Assembly: GCA_902727905.1 (NCBI GenBank)
Contig: CACVAR010000081.1
Span: 1 to 8,093, forward strand
Direction of reading: 5' to 3'
Source of the DNA: an uncultured Sulfurovum sp.
GTDB lineage: Bacteria; Campylobacterota; Campylobacteria; Campylobacterales; Sulfurovaceae
DNA: 8,093 bases
Part shown: positions 1 to 5,786 of the stretch, in pieces
How the letters are laid out: each line of letters starts with the position of its first letter
How positions within the stretch are numbered: position 1 is the first letter of the stretch
Notes under the pieces: model-generated
What the model was told of the DNA's origin: nothing
Database searches by the model: none
The model's input: the letters and a program-made list of their open reading frames with translations, nothing else
Program-made: the position numbers and the translations under genes

Positions 1-56
1 TATGAAAAAAGCTTTTTTTCTAAAAAGAAATAGATTTTTCTTAATGCTTCTTTCTG

Positions 57-62
57 TATCAT
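57..62 (+). promoter_or_regulatory. possible -10 box for the ciaB homologue
   Basis: TATCAT lies in a T-rich stretch, as expected for Campylobacterota housekeeping promoters that lack a clear -35 box. It would start a transcript near base 69 and give a leader of about 30 bases holding the AGAAGGA ribosome site. The match is imperfect and the gene could instead be transcribed from upstream of the window. Confidence 0.25.
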
Positions 63-84
63 TTATTGAAGAAGAATATTTTAT

Positions 85-91
85 AGAAGGA
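85..91 (+). promoter_or_regulatory. ribosome binding site of the ciaB homologue
   Basis: AGAAGGA ends 7 bases before the ATG at 99. This is a strong purine-rich Shine-Dalgarno and fixes the chosen start; no other in-frame start nearby has a comparable site. Confidence 0.75.
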
Positions 92-98
92 CTCTCCT

Positions 99-1928
99 AT
101 GCAAGAAAAATTTATGCAAGATTTACAAAGAATATATGATGAACTTCAAGTTAGACAAACAGGACTAAATAACTATTATAACTTGCTAACAGGGGAGCAT
201 CGAGAAGCTGCTTTAGTAGTTGAAGATTTTTTAGTTCAGATGGAACTGCCTATTAATGCTGATACTCAAATGGCTGCATTAACACGTGTTGTAAATCTAC
301 GAGAGGATGCCTTAGAACAGGTTTTTCAAAAAGAAGGTTTTTCTGAAGAACAAATTGTTGAGAAGAAAGCGCTGGCGTATCTGTTTGTTAGAGATATGCA
401 TTTAAGCAGGCATGAGTACTTAATAGCTTGGATAAAGTCTGAAAATCTTTTAACACCTTTTTATCAAAAGCTTTTAGAAGGGGTTCACTTGATTGGTGAA
501 GCCATGAGTTATTGGCAGTTTGCGTGGACAGCAAAAATTATTAATGGTGTAAATCGTGATTTATTGAAAGAATATAATGGTGATGAACAAGCTATTTTTA
601 AAATGTTACGAGAGAAAAACCTTTTAGATGTAGATCCTTATGGTCAAGTAGGAGATAGATGTTATTCTGTTTTAGAAAAAGATGCTGAGGGTGACTATCG
701 TTCAGTTGCGTACAGTGTGGCTTTTCCTGATGAAGTGGCTCAGGTTGTTTCAGCTATTGAAGACTTAGTAGAAGAACTGTCTATGGTTGATGACAAGGTC
801 TTTAATCAAAAAGCTGAATGGGTTACTTATTTAATTGCGATTAAAAGAGCATTTGCTCAGCCCCAACCTCGAAAACTCATTGGCTATTGGGCAGATGTAG
901 ATAGAGCTTGGATGCGTATTACCACTCCTTTACAAATTGGACATCCTTTAGAGTATTATGAAGACCATTTTAGAAAAGCTGTGGCATTAGAATGGGATTT
1001 ACGTATTGTTAATCCTAAGTTACAAAGCTCTTCAAATACAAGGGAAAATATTAAAGCATTTTCGTCTAAACTTGCAGAAAAAATTGAAGGTGAAGTGGAA
1101 GAGACTATTTCCAAAAATATGAATCAAGTAGATGAAACACAGTTGTATATTGGTCAGCCAGTACTTTATTATGCTGCTGAGTTAAATGGACTTTTTTCTG
1201 CACAAGTTGTGCCTAATGATGAACAAGTCTCAGCCGAACTTGGTAAGAAAATCTTTGCTTATGCTGACTTTGTACTGGAAAGTAAAAAAGCTAAACCTAT
1301 GATGCAACTTTCGGTTGATACCTTTGGTTTAGAGTTTGTAGAAGAGCAAAGAGCATTGCTAGGAAAGAAACCTGAGCTTTGGCAGAAAGTTTATGACACA
1401 TCAACCATTGGTCATGAGTTTGGTCATGTACTTTGGATAGATTCAGATACAGAAATGACGATGAATGAAAATGGTCAGTTTAAGAACATTGAGGAGTTTA
1501 AAGCCACAGCAGGTGGGCTCATGGCATTTTTTGAAAATGAAGATGAGGAACTTAAAAAACATATGATTGATGACTTGGTATCTCGTTCTGTAGGTTTGAT
1601 GGCTTGGAGAGAAGTAGGAGAGGTATTACCTTATTATTGTGAAGGATTAATTCATCTAAGCATTTTGTTTGCTTCAGGAGTAATCACTTATGAAGATAAA
1701 ATTGTAATAGACTATGATAAATATGATGAGATGAAGAAGTGCTATATTGACGCGTATAGTCTCTTAGCTCAGCATTACATAGATAGGGAAGATGCTTCTT
1801 TATATTTGGCACAATATACTCAGAAAAAAGAGGGAGTATATTTACCAGTAGAGAAGACCATTGTTGATTTTGTTGAAAGGTTTTATGAACAATATCAATC
1901 GATTGGTCAGAAAGTTTATACGAACTAA
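99..1928 (+). CDS. ciaB: CiaB-family protein with a predicted zinc-metallopeptidase site
   Basis: This 609-residue protein matches the length and overall character of Campylobacter CiaB (about 610 residues), including the N-terminal region with a 'RVVNLRxD' segment near residue 63. In C. jejuni, CiaB is reported as an invasion antigen exported through the flagellar apparatus; its biochemical activity is not established. I see no N-terminal signal peptide and no transmembrane segment, so it looks cytosolic or flagellum-exported. Residues 439-443 read HEFGH, a zinc-binding HExxH motif (ligands H439 and H443, catalytic E440), and residues 465-469 read EEFKA, 22-23 residues later, a fitting place for the third gluzincin ligand. 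The spacing resembles M3 oligopeptidases, while the EExxA form recalls M49 peptidases. Family assignment is confident; peptidase activity is inferred. The gene appears monocistronic and its stop lies 3 bases from the convergent PAS gene. Confidence 0.9.
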   Translation: MQEKFMQDLQRIYDELQVRQTGLNNYYNLLTGEHREAALVVEDFLVQMELPINADTQMAALTRVVNLREDALEQVFQKEGFSEEQIVEKKALAYLFVRDMHLSRHEYLIAWIKSENLLTPFYQKLLEGVHLIGEAMSYWQFAWTAKIINGVNRDLLKEYNGDEQAIFKMLREKNLLDVDPYGQVGDRCYSVLEKDAEGDYRSVAYSVAFPDEVAQVVSAIEDLVEELSMVDDKVFNQKAEWVTYLIAIKRAFAQPQPRKLIGYWADVDRAWMRITTPLQIGHPLEYYEDHFRKAVALEWDLRIVNPKLQSSSNTRENIKAFSSKLAEKIEGEVEETISKNMNQVDETQLYIGQPVLYYAAELNGLFSAQVVPNDEQVSAELGKKIFAYADFVLESKKAKPMMQLSVDTFGLEFVEEQRALLGKKPELWQKVYDTSTIGHEFGHVLWIDSDTEMTMNENGQFKNIEEFKATAGGLMAFFENEDEELKKHMIDDLVSRSVGLMAWREVGEVLPYYCEGLIHLSILFASGVITYEDKIVIDYDKYDEMKKCYIDAYSLLAQHYIDREDASLYLAQYTQKKEGVYLPVEKTIVDFVERFYEQYQSIGQKVYTN

Positions 1929-1931
1929 ATA

Positions 1932-2492
1932 TTAAGGTATGATTGAGTGCTTAATAAAGTCACAAAGACATCTAAACTCACGGTTCTTAGTTAGGTGTTT
2001 CATGTATTGAGCATAGGTCATATCTTTTTCTTGTAAATGCGATTCTAAGAAACCAAGTGCAGCACTAATATCTATGTCATGTTCAATTTCTGATAGAACA
2101 CGATATAGGGCTTCAATTTCCTCAATGACTTTATCGGGTGCTTGTTTTCCATAAGATACATAAGAGATAATTTTATTATCTCTGTCCTTTTGTGGCTTAA
2201 TGGTCATAAGCGTCCAGTAATATTCTCCGGTATTTGTTTGGTTTTTAATAACGGCTTGAATGGGCATACCCTGTTCAATAATAGACCAAATAACACGAAA
2301 AATTGTTTGGGGCATATCAGGATGTCGTACAATGCTATGAGGTTGTCTTATAATTTCCGAACTTTTAAAGTCATTTACTTCTAAAAATGTTGGGTTACAG
2401 TAAACTATATTTCCCTCAGTATCTGTACGGCTAACAAGAACTTGTTGGGTAGCACACTTAATTTCATGTTTTACTCTTTTTAATTTGCTCAT
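1932..2492 (-). CDS. short Aer/CetB-like PAS redox sensor protein
   Basis: The protein has 186 residues and one PAS domain at about residues 18-118, closely resembling the FAD-binding PAS of the energy-taxis receptor Aer. Shared landmarks are the 'TDTEGNIVYCNPTF' strand region, RHPDMP (56-61), W69, the KN pair at 83-84 and YYW (91-93). It has no transmembrane, HAMP or methyl-accepting domain. Short single-PAS proteins of this sort (CetB, CetC, about 165 residues) work in Campylobacter with a separate transducer CetA in energy taxis, so this is probably a cytoplasmic sensor acting on a partner encoded elsewhere. The Aer tryptophan in 'PWxG' is replaced (P77-I78), which may alter flavin contacts. 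Residues 140-186 form a helical tail I do not recognise. Start ATG is preceded by AAAAGG 8 bases upstream. No cetA-like gene is visible here. Confidence 0.85.
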   Translation of the reverse strand: MSKLKRVKHEIKCATQQVLVSRTDTEGNIVYCNPTFLEVNDFKSSEIIRQPHSIVRHPDMPQTIFRVIWSIIEQGMPIQAVIKNQTNTGEYYWTLMTIKPQKDRDNKIISYVSYGKQAPDKVIEEIEALYRVLSEIEHDIDISAALGFLESHLQEKDMTYAQYMKHLTKNREFRCLCDFIKHSIIP

Positions 2493-2533
2493 AGCGTTAA
2501 CCTTTTAGTCTAAAAAATATATATTATTTTAAT

Positions 2534-2539
2534 ATTATA
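2534..2539 (-). promoter_or_regulatory. -10 box for the PAS gene
   Basis: On the minus strand this reads TATAAT, a perfect -10 hexamer about 42 bases before the ATG of the PAS gene, in an AT-rich 70-base gap. It would give a leader of about 35 bases containing the AAAAGG ribosome site. There is no terminator between xth and the PAS gene, so read-through from xth may also contribute. Confidence 0.5.
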
Positions 2540-2562
2540 CTTTGTTAGTAATTATTAGAAGT

Positions 2563-3339
2563 TTAAATATCTAAGTTTAATTCAATTGGACAATGATCAC
2601 TTCCTAAAACTTGATCTAAAATATCAGCTGAAATTATTTTATCTTTTAAATCATCTGAAACAAAAAAGTAGTCGATTCTCCAGCCTACGTTTCGTGTTCT
2701 TGCCCCTGCACGATAGGACCACCATGAATAACGTTCAGTAGCCTCTTTACCATGTACGTGTCTAAAGGTGTCAATGTACCCAGCGTCTAAAAGTTTGTCC
2801 ATCCATTCACGTTCCATAGGTAAAAAACCTGAAGTTTTTTCATTGGCTTTTGGGCGTGCAAGGTCAATGGCTGTATGTGCTGTATTGACATCTCCACAAA
2901 CGATGATGGACTTTCCTGCTGCTTTTAATGCATTGATATGTTTTAAAAAACGCTCATAAAATTCCATTTTGTACTCTAAACGTTCTTCATTTCTTTGTCC
3001 ATTTGGAAAGTAAACATTAAAATAGGCAATGTTGTCAAAATGGTATTCATTAATGCGCCCTTCATTTAAGATGTCTACCGTAGGACAAGTACAAGTAAAT
3101 GTTCCTTCTTTATCGGTATAGAGTGCTACACCAGACTGACCTTTTTTAATAGAGGAGTTAATATTCTCAACTGTATAAGTACGTTCAAAAATAGTTTCTG
3201 GGATTTGAGAGGCTTCAGCTTTAATCTCTTGTAAGCCCAAAAAATCGACATTGTGTTCATCTATCCATTTAAGTGCTTCTTTTTTTTCTACAGCACGAAT
3301 TCCATTAACGTTCCAAGATATAAAAGTTGTTTTTGCCAT
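2563..3339 (-). CDS. xth: exodeoxyribonuclease III / AP endonuclease (ExoA type)
   Basis: The 258-residue enzyme belongs to the exonuclease III branch of the endonuclease/exonuclease/phosphatase superfamily and is closest in style to Bacillus ExoA. It cleaves DNA 5' to abasic sites and removes 3' blocking groups in base-excision repair; it acts in the cytoplasm and needs a divalent metal. All catalytic landmarks are present: N10 and N12 in 'SWNVNGIRA', metal ligand E38 in 'LQEIK', Y110 in 'VYFPNG', D150 and N152 in 'GDVNTAH', the 'SWWSYRAGARTRN' loop (205-217), D223 in 'WRIDYF', and the terminal S247-D248-H249. The length is full for the family (E. coli enzyme 268). The ATG at 3339 has TAAGGAAA about 5 bases upstream. 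It lies 70 bases upstream of the PAS gene in the same direction; a functional link is not expected. Confidence 0.97.
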   Translation of the reverse strand: MAKTTFISWNVNGIRAVEKKEALKWIDEHNVDFLGLQEIKAEASQIPETIFERTYTVENINSSIKKGQSGVALYTDKEGTFTCTCPTVDILNEGRINEYHFDNIAYFNVYFPNGQRNEERLEYKMEFYERFLKHINALKAAGKSIIVCGDVNTAHTAIDLARPKANEKTSGFLPMEREWMDKLLDAGYIDTFRHVHGKEATERYSWWSYRAGARTRNVGWRIDYFFVSDDLKDKIISADILDQVLGSDHCPIELNLDI

Positions 3340-3344
3340 GAGTA

Positions 3345-3352
3345 TTTCCTTA
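3345..3352 (-). promoter_or_regulatory. ribosome binding site of xth
   Basis: Read on the minus strand as TAAGGAAA, a few bases before the ATG at 3339. It supports this start, which also places the conserved 'SWNVNGIRA' segment immediately after the N-terminus, as in other family members. Confidence 0.7.
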
Positions 3353-3364
3353 ATTTTCTGTGAA

Positions 3365-3370
3365 ATAATA
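3365..3370 (-). promoter_or_regulatory. possible -10 box for xth
   Basis: On the minus strand TATTAT lies about 25 bases before the xth ATG and would leave a short leader containing only the ribosome site. No convincing -35 box is seen, which is normal for sigma-70 promoters in Campylobacterota. Other TATAAT-like words occur farther upstream, so the assignment is tentative. Confidence 0.35.
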
Positions 3371-3401
3371 GCAAATTAATGGTCAAGTAATAGTTAGCTT
3401 G

Positions 3402-3413
3402 AACTTATAAGTT
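3402..3413. repeat. 12-base perfect palindrome in the divergent intergenic region
   Basis: AACTTATAAGTT is a perfect palindrome between the divergently transcribed xth gene and the coiled-coil membrane-protein gene, just upstream of the proposed xth -10 box. It has no T-run and no loop, so it is not a terminator; it could be a repressor site or chance in AT-rich DNA. Confidence 0.3.
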
Positions 3414-3414
3414 A

Positions 3415-3433
3415 GATGATATTATTCATTATA
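3415..3433. promoter_or_regulatory. Fur-box-like sequence
   Basis: By my hand count this segment matches 14 of 19 positions of the classical Fur consensus (GATAATGATAATCATTATC), with the right half nearly intact (TATTCATTAT). It overlaps a TATAAT-like word. In AT-rich DNA such scores arise by chance, and Campylobacter Fur sites differ from the E. coli consensus, so this is only a candidate. Confidence 0.2.
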
Positions 3434-3559
3434 ATATATTACAGTGAATAAATATAAATTTTGTTTCATTTTAAGTCAATTCATATTTTTACTAAAAAGA
3501 AGCTGATGAGTTTATCTATTTATTTTACTGTTGTGTTATGATGGAAATAGGTTAGCTGT

Positions 3560-3565
3560 TATAAT
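3560..3565 (+). promoter_or_regulatory. -10 box for the coiled-coil membrane-protein gene
   Basis: A perfect TATAAT lies 26 bases before the ATG at 3592, predicting a leader of about 20 bases that contains GGGAG. The upstream region is T-rich with no obvious -35 box. Confidence 0.55.
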
Positions 3566-3580
3566 GTTAAAAAAACTATT

Positions 3581-3585
3581 GGGAG
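3581..3585 (+). promoter_or_regulatory. ribosome binding site of the coiled-coil membrane-protein gene
   Basis: GGGAG ends 6 bases before the ATG at 3592 and decides the start. Confidence 0.7.
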
Positions 3586-3591
3586 TTAGAA

Positions 3592-3963
3592 ATGGAGAAA
3601 ACGTTAAAAAATGAGACAAGTGTCATGAAAGTAGTACTTACAATTTTTGTAATGTTACTGCTGTTATTTCTTGCAAGAATGATTTATAATGTAACTGGTT
3701 ATGTTGGTCAAATGGCAGAAAGTGTTGATAACATGTCTAGTGAGCTTGTCATTATTCGAAAGAAAATTGCTAATATGAATGATGGTGTGCAGGCAATGAA
3801 CAGTGGTGTTGTTACTATGAATACCTATATGGAACGAGATATTAAGTCCATGAGTAGTTCCGTAGAAAGTATGAGTTCAAGTGTTGGTCAAATGAAAACA
3901 GAGATGAACAAGGGAGTTGACCAGTTAACACCAATGGGTATGGCAAAATCTTTCATTCCTTAA
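3592..3963 (+). CDS. small TM-anchored protein with methionine-rich coiled coil
   Basis: I do not recognise a named family. The 123-residue protein has a short N-terminal tail (1-11), one hydrophobic helix at about 12-32 with no cleavage site, and then a long polar helix to about residue 110. The helix shows a 3-4 heptad pattern: V38, M41, V45, M48, L52, I55, I59, M62, V66, M69, V73, M76, and again I84, M87, V91, M94, V98, M101, with an extra four-residue step (a stutter) near 76-84. Methionine therefore fills most 'd' positions, and serines are frequent outside the core. The tail (113-123) ends in 'TPMGMAKSFIP', whose Pro/Met/Phe make-up suggests a conserved end motif. The likely state is an inner-membrane anchor with a parallel coiled coil in the periplasm; orientation is not certain. 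It is preceded by its own promoter and ribosome site and followed by an 86-base gap. Confidence 0.8.
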   Translation: MEKTLKNETSVMKVVLTIFVMLLLLFLARMIYNVTGYVGQMAESVDNMSSELVIIRKKIANMNDGVQAMNSGVVTMNTYMERDIKSMSSSVESMSSSVGQMKTEMNKGVDQLTPMGMAKSFIP

Positions 3964-4015
3964 TTATTTATAACATAAATTGTTTTATAATATTAAAATT
4001 TAAGCAACTTTAGGG

Positions 4016-4021
4016 TATAGT
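4016..4021 (+). promoter_or_regulatory. possible -10 box for the exported coiled-coil gene
   Basis: TATAGT lies about 29 bases before the ATG at 4050 and would give a leader holding AAAGGA. TATAAT at 3986-3991 is a better sequence match giving a longer leader, and TATAAT at 4028-4033 would remove the ribosome site. Which is used cannot be decided from sequence. Confidence 0.3.
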
Positions 4022-4037
4022 GACTTATATAATCACA

Positions 4038-4043
4038 AAAGGA
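4038..4043 (+). promoter_or_regulatory. ribosome binding site that sets the start at 4050
   Basis: AAAGGA ends 6 bases before the ATG at 4050. The upstream in-frame GTG at 4020 has no comparable site and would put ten extra residues in front of a clean signal peptide, so the ATG is preferred. Confidence 0.7.
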
Positions 4044-4049
4044 ACTATT

Positions 4050-4334
4050 ATGTTAAAGTATGTACTTGTATTCTTAATGTTAGGAATTGGTTTTTTGAAT
4101 GCCACTGAGGTTCAAAGCATAGAAAAGTTAGAAGCTCAAAAAAAAGCTTTAGAATTAAAGTTGGAAGCTTATGCGCTTAAAAAGAAAATTATTGAAATGG
4201 AAATATTTTTTGAGAAAAATAGAGTAGAAAAAGAAGAGAGAATGGAAAGAGAAAAAGCACTGATTCAATTCAAAAATGACATCAGTGCGAACCGTAAACA
4301 AGGTAAGCTTAATAATTATCATTATAAGGGATAA
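4050..4334 (+). CDS. small exported coiled-coil protein
   Basis: I do not recognise a named family. From the ATG at 4050 the product has 94 residues. Residues 1-18 (MLKYVLVFLMLGIGFLNA) form a typical Sec signal peptide, with likely cleavage after A18, and there is no lipobox cysteine. The mature part, about 76 residues, is a highly charged helix: from about residue 22 to 75 it is rich in Glu, Lys and Leu/Ile with heptad-like spacing, so a periplasmic coiled coil is likely, followed by a basic, Asn-rich tail. It contains no cysteine and no enzyme motif. It sits 86 bases after the TM-anchored coiled-coil gene and 48 bases before the DUF2868-like gene on the same strand, with no clear terminator on either side, so partial co-transcription is possible. 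Confidence 0.75.
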   Translation: MLKYVLVFLMLGIGFLNATEVQSIEKLEAQKKALELKLEAYALKKKIIEMEIFFEKNRVEKEERMEREKALIQFKNDISANRKQGKLNNYHYKG

Positions 4335-4379
4335 GCTTTAAGTCCAAAAACCGTATAATTGGCTTAAAAAATAAAGCTT
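4333..4379 (+). repeat. inverted repeat between the exported-protein gene and the DUF2868-like gene
   Basis: AAGCTTTA (4333-4340) pairs exactly with TAAAGCTT (4372-4379). Inside, AGTCCAA can pair with TTGGCTT if one bulge is allowed. The left arm touches the stop codon of the upstream gene and the right arm ends 3 bases before the next ATG. There is no T-run, so it is not a standard terminator. In a read-through transcript it could shield the start of the downstream gene. Confidence 0.35.
4354..4359 (+). promoter_or_regulatory. -10 box for the DUF2868-like/GTPase operon
   Basis: A perfect TATAAT lies in the loop of the inverted repeat, 24 bases before the ATG at 4383. It predicts a very short leader (about 16 bases) with no recognisable Shine-Dalgarno. 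Confidence 0.45.
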
Positions 4380-4382
4380 CTA

Positions 4383-5786
4383 ATGCAAAAAAAAAATAGT
4401 CAATTTACACTTAAATCTTATTTGGATTTAGCACAATTATTAAAACACTATAAAGGGAACCATGAAGAGAACAGAGTTTTTGCCTTGGCTCAAAAGAGTA
4501 AAGGTCTAAAACTTGTCTCTTTATGGATGAACAAGAACCTTTATCGTGTTGTCGATGAGTTGGATTCATCGAAGTATCTTCATTATTTGACACTCCTTAC
4601 TTCTCTCTTTGGTTTTACAGTACTTTTAGTCGGTTTCTTTACAGGGTTTACACTGCTTTCTTATTCGGGAAAAGAGCCTGTAAATGTTATATATTTACTT
4701 TTAGTGATGGTTGGATTACCTCTTTTAAGTATGGGGTTGACTGTACTTTCAATGTTTAGTGGGAATCTAGGAGCAAGTTTTTTTAATCATTTTTCCCCCT
4801 TGTATTATTTAGAAAAAGTTATTAATTTTTTGCCTTTTGCACGAAAGATAGATTTTTCAGAGTTACCATTTTCAGCTACTTTAAGTAAATGGATATTTTT
4901 ACAACGTTTACAATTTTTCTCTTTTCTTTTTGCTTTAGGACTCTTTTTCTCATTGGTATTAACCATTGTTTCTAAAGATATTGCTTTTGCATGGAGTTCT
5001 ACCTTAGAGATTGATCCAGTTGCTTTTCAAGGAGTGTTGGCAACATTGGCAACACCTTGGCAGAGTTTTTTCCCTTCGGCTGTTCCTTCTTTGGAATTAG
5101 TAGAGGTCTCTCATTATTTTAGATTGGGTGAAAAACTCGATGCGAATATGGTACAAAATGCAGATAAATTAGGGGCATGGTGGAAATTTTTAGCCATGGC
5201 TACTTTGACGTATGCAATACTTTTACGATTGTTACTTTGGTTTGGAATAGAGCTAGGATTTAAAGTGCAACTTAAAAAAGAAATTTTGGTGTTAGAAGGT
5301 GTAAAAAAGTTGCTTAGAGAATTTAAAACACCTTTTGTATCAACGCAATCAAAAAAACTTGAACAGCATTTAGAAATAAAAGAGAAACCTACTCTTCCTG
5401 CATCACAAACATTAGCAGATAAGTATGCTTCCTTAGTAGCATGGAACTATACGGATAAGGAACTTCTTTTATTGCAAGACCATAATAAAATAAAAGTAAA
5501 GAGTATGGATGTGCTAGGGGGAAGAAATTCATTTTCCCAAGATAAACTTATTGTAGATAAGTTAAAAGGTAAAGTACTGTTTTATGTAAAGGCTTGGGAA
5601 CCACCAACAATGGATTTTATAGATTGTTTAGCTGATGTTTTAGAAAAAGATGAAGTGACTAAAGTTGAAGTTTGCCCTTTAGGTACTTCAACTGAAAACT
5701 ACTCTTCTAAAGAGAGTGATATCGAAGTTTGGTTAAAGAAATTAGAGAAGCTAGATTGTGATAAATTAGAGGTGATAGATGTCTAA
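4383..5786 (+). CDS. polytopic membrane protein, DUF2868-like partner of a GTPase
   Basis: The 467-residue protein is recognised as DUF2868-like from its layout, the 'FAWSSTL' motif (residues 201-207) and its pairing with a DUF3482-type GTPase; the function of the family is not known to me. A soluble N-terminal part (1-65) is followed by four hydrophobic helices at about 69-93, 102-126, 172-196 and 267-290. A periplasmic or re-entrant stretch (about 197-265) lies between helices 3 and 4. The C-terminal part (about 340-467) looks like a soluble alpha/beta domain containing 'VLFYVKAWEPPTMDFID' (398-414). It is probably an inner-membrane platform for the GTPase. The ATG at 4383 is the first possible start, because a stop lies in frame just upstream, but it lacks a clear ribosome site. 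Codons 2-5 contain a run of ten A. Its stop overlaps the next gene by 8 bases. Confidence 0.8.
   Translation: MQKKNSQFTLKSYLDLAQLLKHYKGNHEENRVFALAQKSKGLKLVSLWMNKNLYRVVDELDSSKYLHYLTLLTSLFGFTVLLVGFFTGFTLLSYSGKEPVNVIYLLLVMVGLPLLSMGLTVLSMFSGNLGASFFNHFSPLYYLEKVINFLPFARKIDFSELPFSATLSKWIFLQRLQFFSFLFALGLFFSLVLTIVSKDIAFAWSSTLEIDPVAFQGVLATLATPWQSFFPSAVPSLELVEVSHYFRLGEKLDANMVQNADKLGAWWKFLAMATLTYAILLRLLLWFGIELGFKVQLKKEILVLEGVKKLLREFKTPFVSTQSKKLEQHLEIKEKPTLPASQTLADKYASLVAWNYTDKELLLLQDHNKIKVKSMDVLGGRNSFSQDKLIVDKLKGKVLFYVKAWEPPTMDFIDCLADVLEKDEVTKVEVCPLGTSTENYSSKESDIEVWLKKLEKLDCDKLEVIDV
5768..5775 (+). promoter_or_regulatory. ribosome binding site of the GTPase inside the upstream gene
   Basis: AGAGGTGA lies in the last codons of the DUF2868-like gene, 3 bases before the ATG at 5779. 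Together with the 8-base gene overlap it indicates translational coupling of the two genes. Confidence 0.65.

Noticed and set aside
4..20. AAAAAAGCTTTTTT palindrome near the left edge as a terminator of an upstream gene.
   Set aside because: It is self-complementary with no loop and only a GC centre, and the upstream context is missing. It is also compatible with simple A/T runs.
1..62. A minus-strand frame opening at ATG 62 and running off the left edge (about 20 residues), which could be the start of a divergent gene.
   Set aside because: It is too short to judge and lacks a Shine-Dalgarno. A TATAAAAT-like word at 78-85 on that strand is suggestive but not enough.
2..139. A 45-codon frame on the plus strand starting ATG at base 2.
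   Set aside because: It overlaps the start of ciaB out of frame, has no visible ribosome site inside the window, and its product (Phe/Lys-rich) is what AT-rich DNA gives by chance.
2142..2384. 80-codon plus-strand frame opposite the PAS gene.
   Set aside because: It lies antisense to a well-supported PAS domain, with no ribosome site or recognisable domain.
2768..2959. 63-codon plus-strand frame opposite xth.
   Set aside because: It is a shadow of the ExoA coding sequence.
3964..4049. Possible terminator after the coiled-coil membrane-protein gene.
   Set aside because: Only a weak four-base pairing (AACA with TGTT) without GC or a T-run was found; the AT-rich stretch reads better as promoter DNA.
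4411..4593. 60-codon minus-strand frame within the DUF2868-like gene.
   Set aside because: It is antisense to a supported gene, with no family features.
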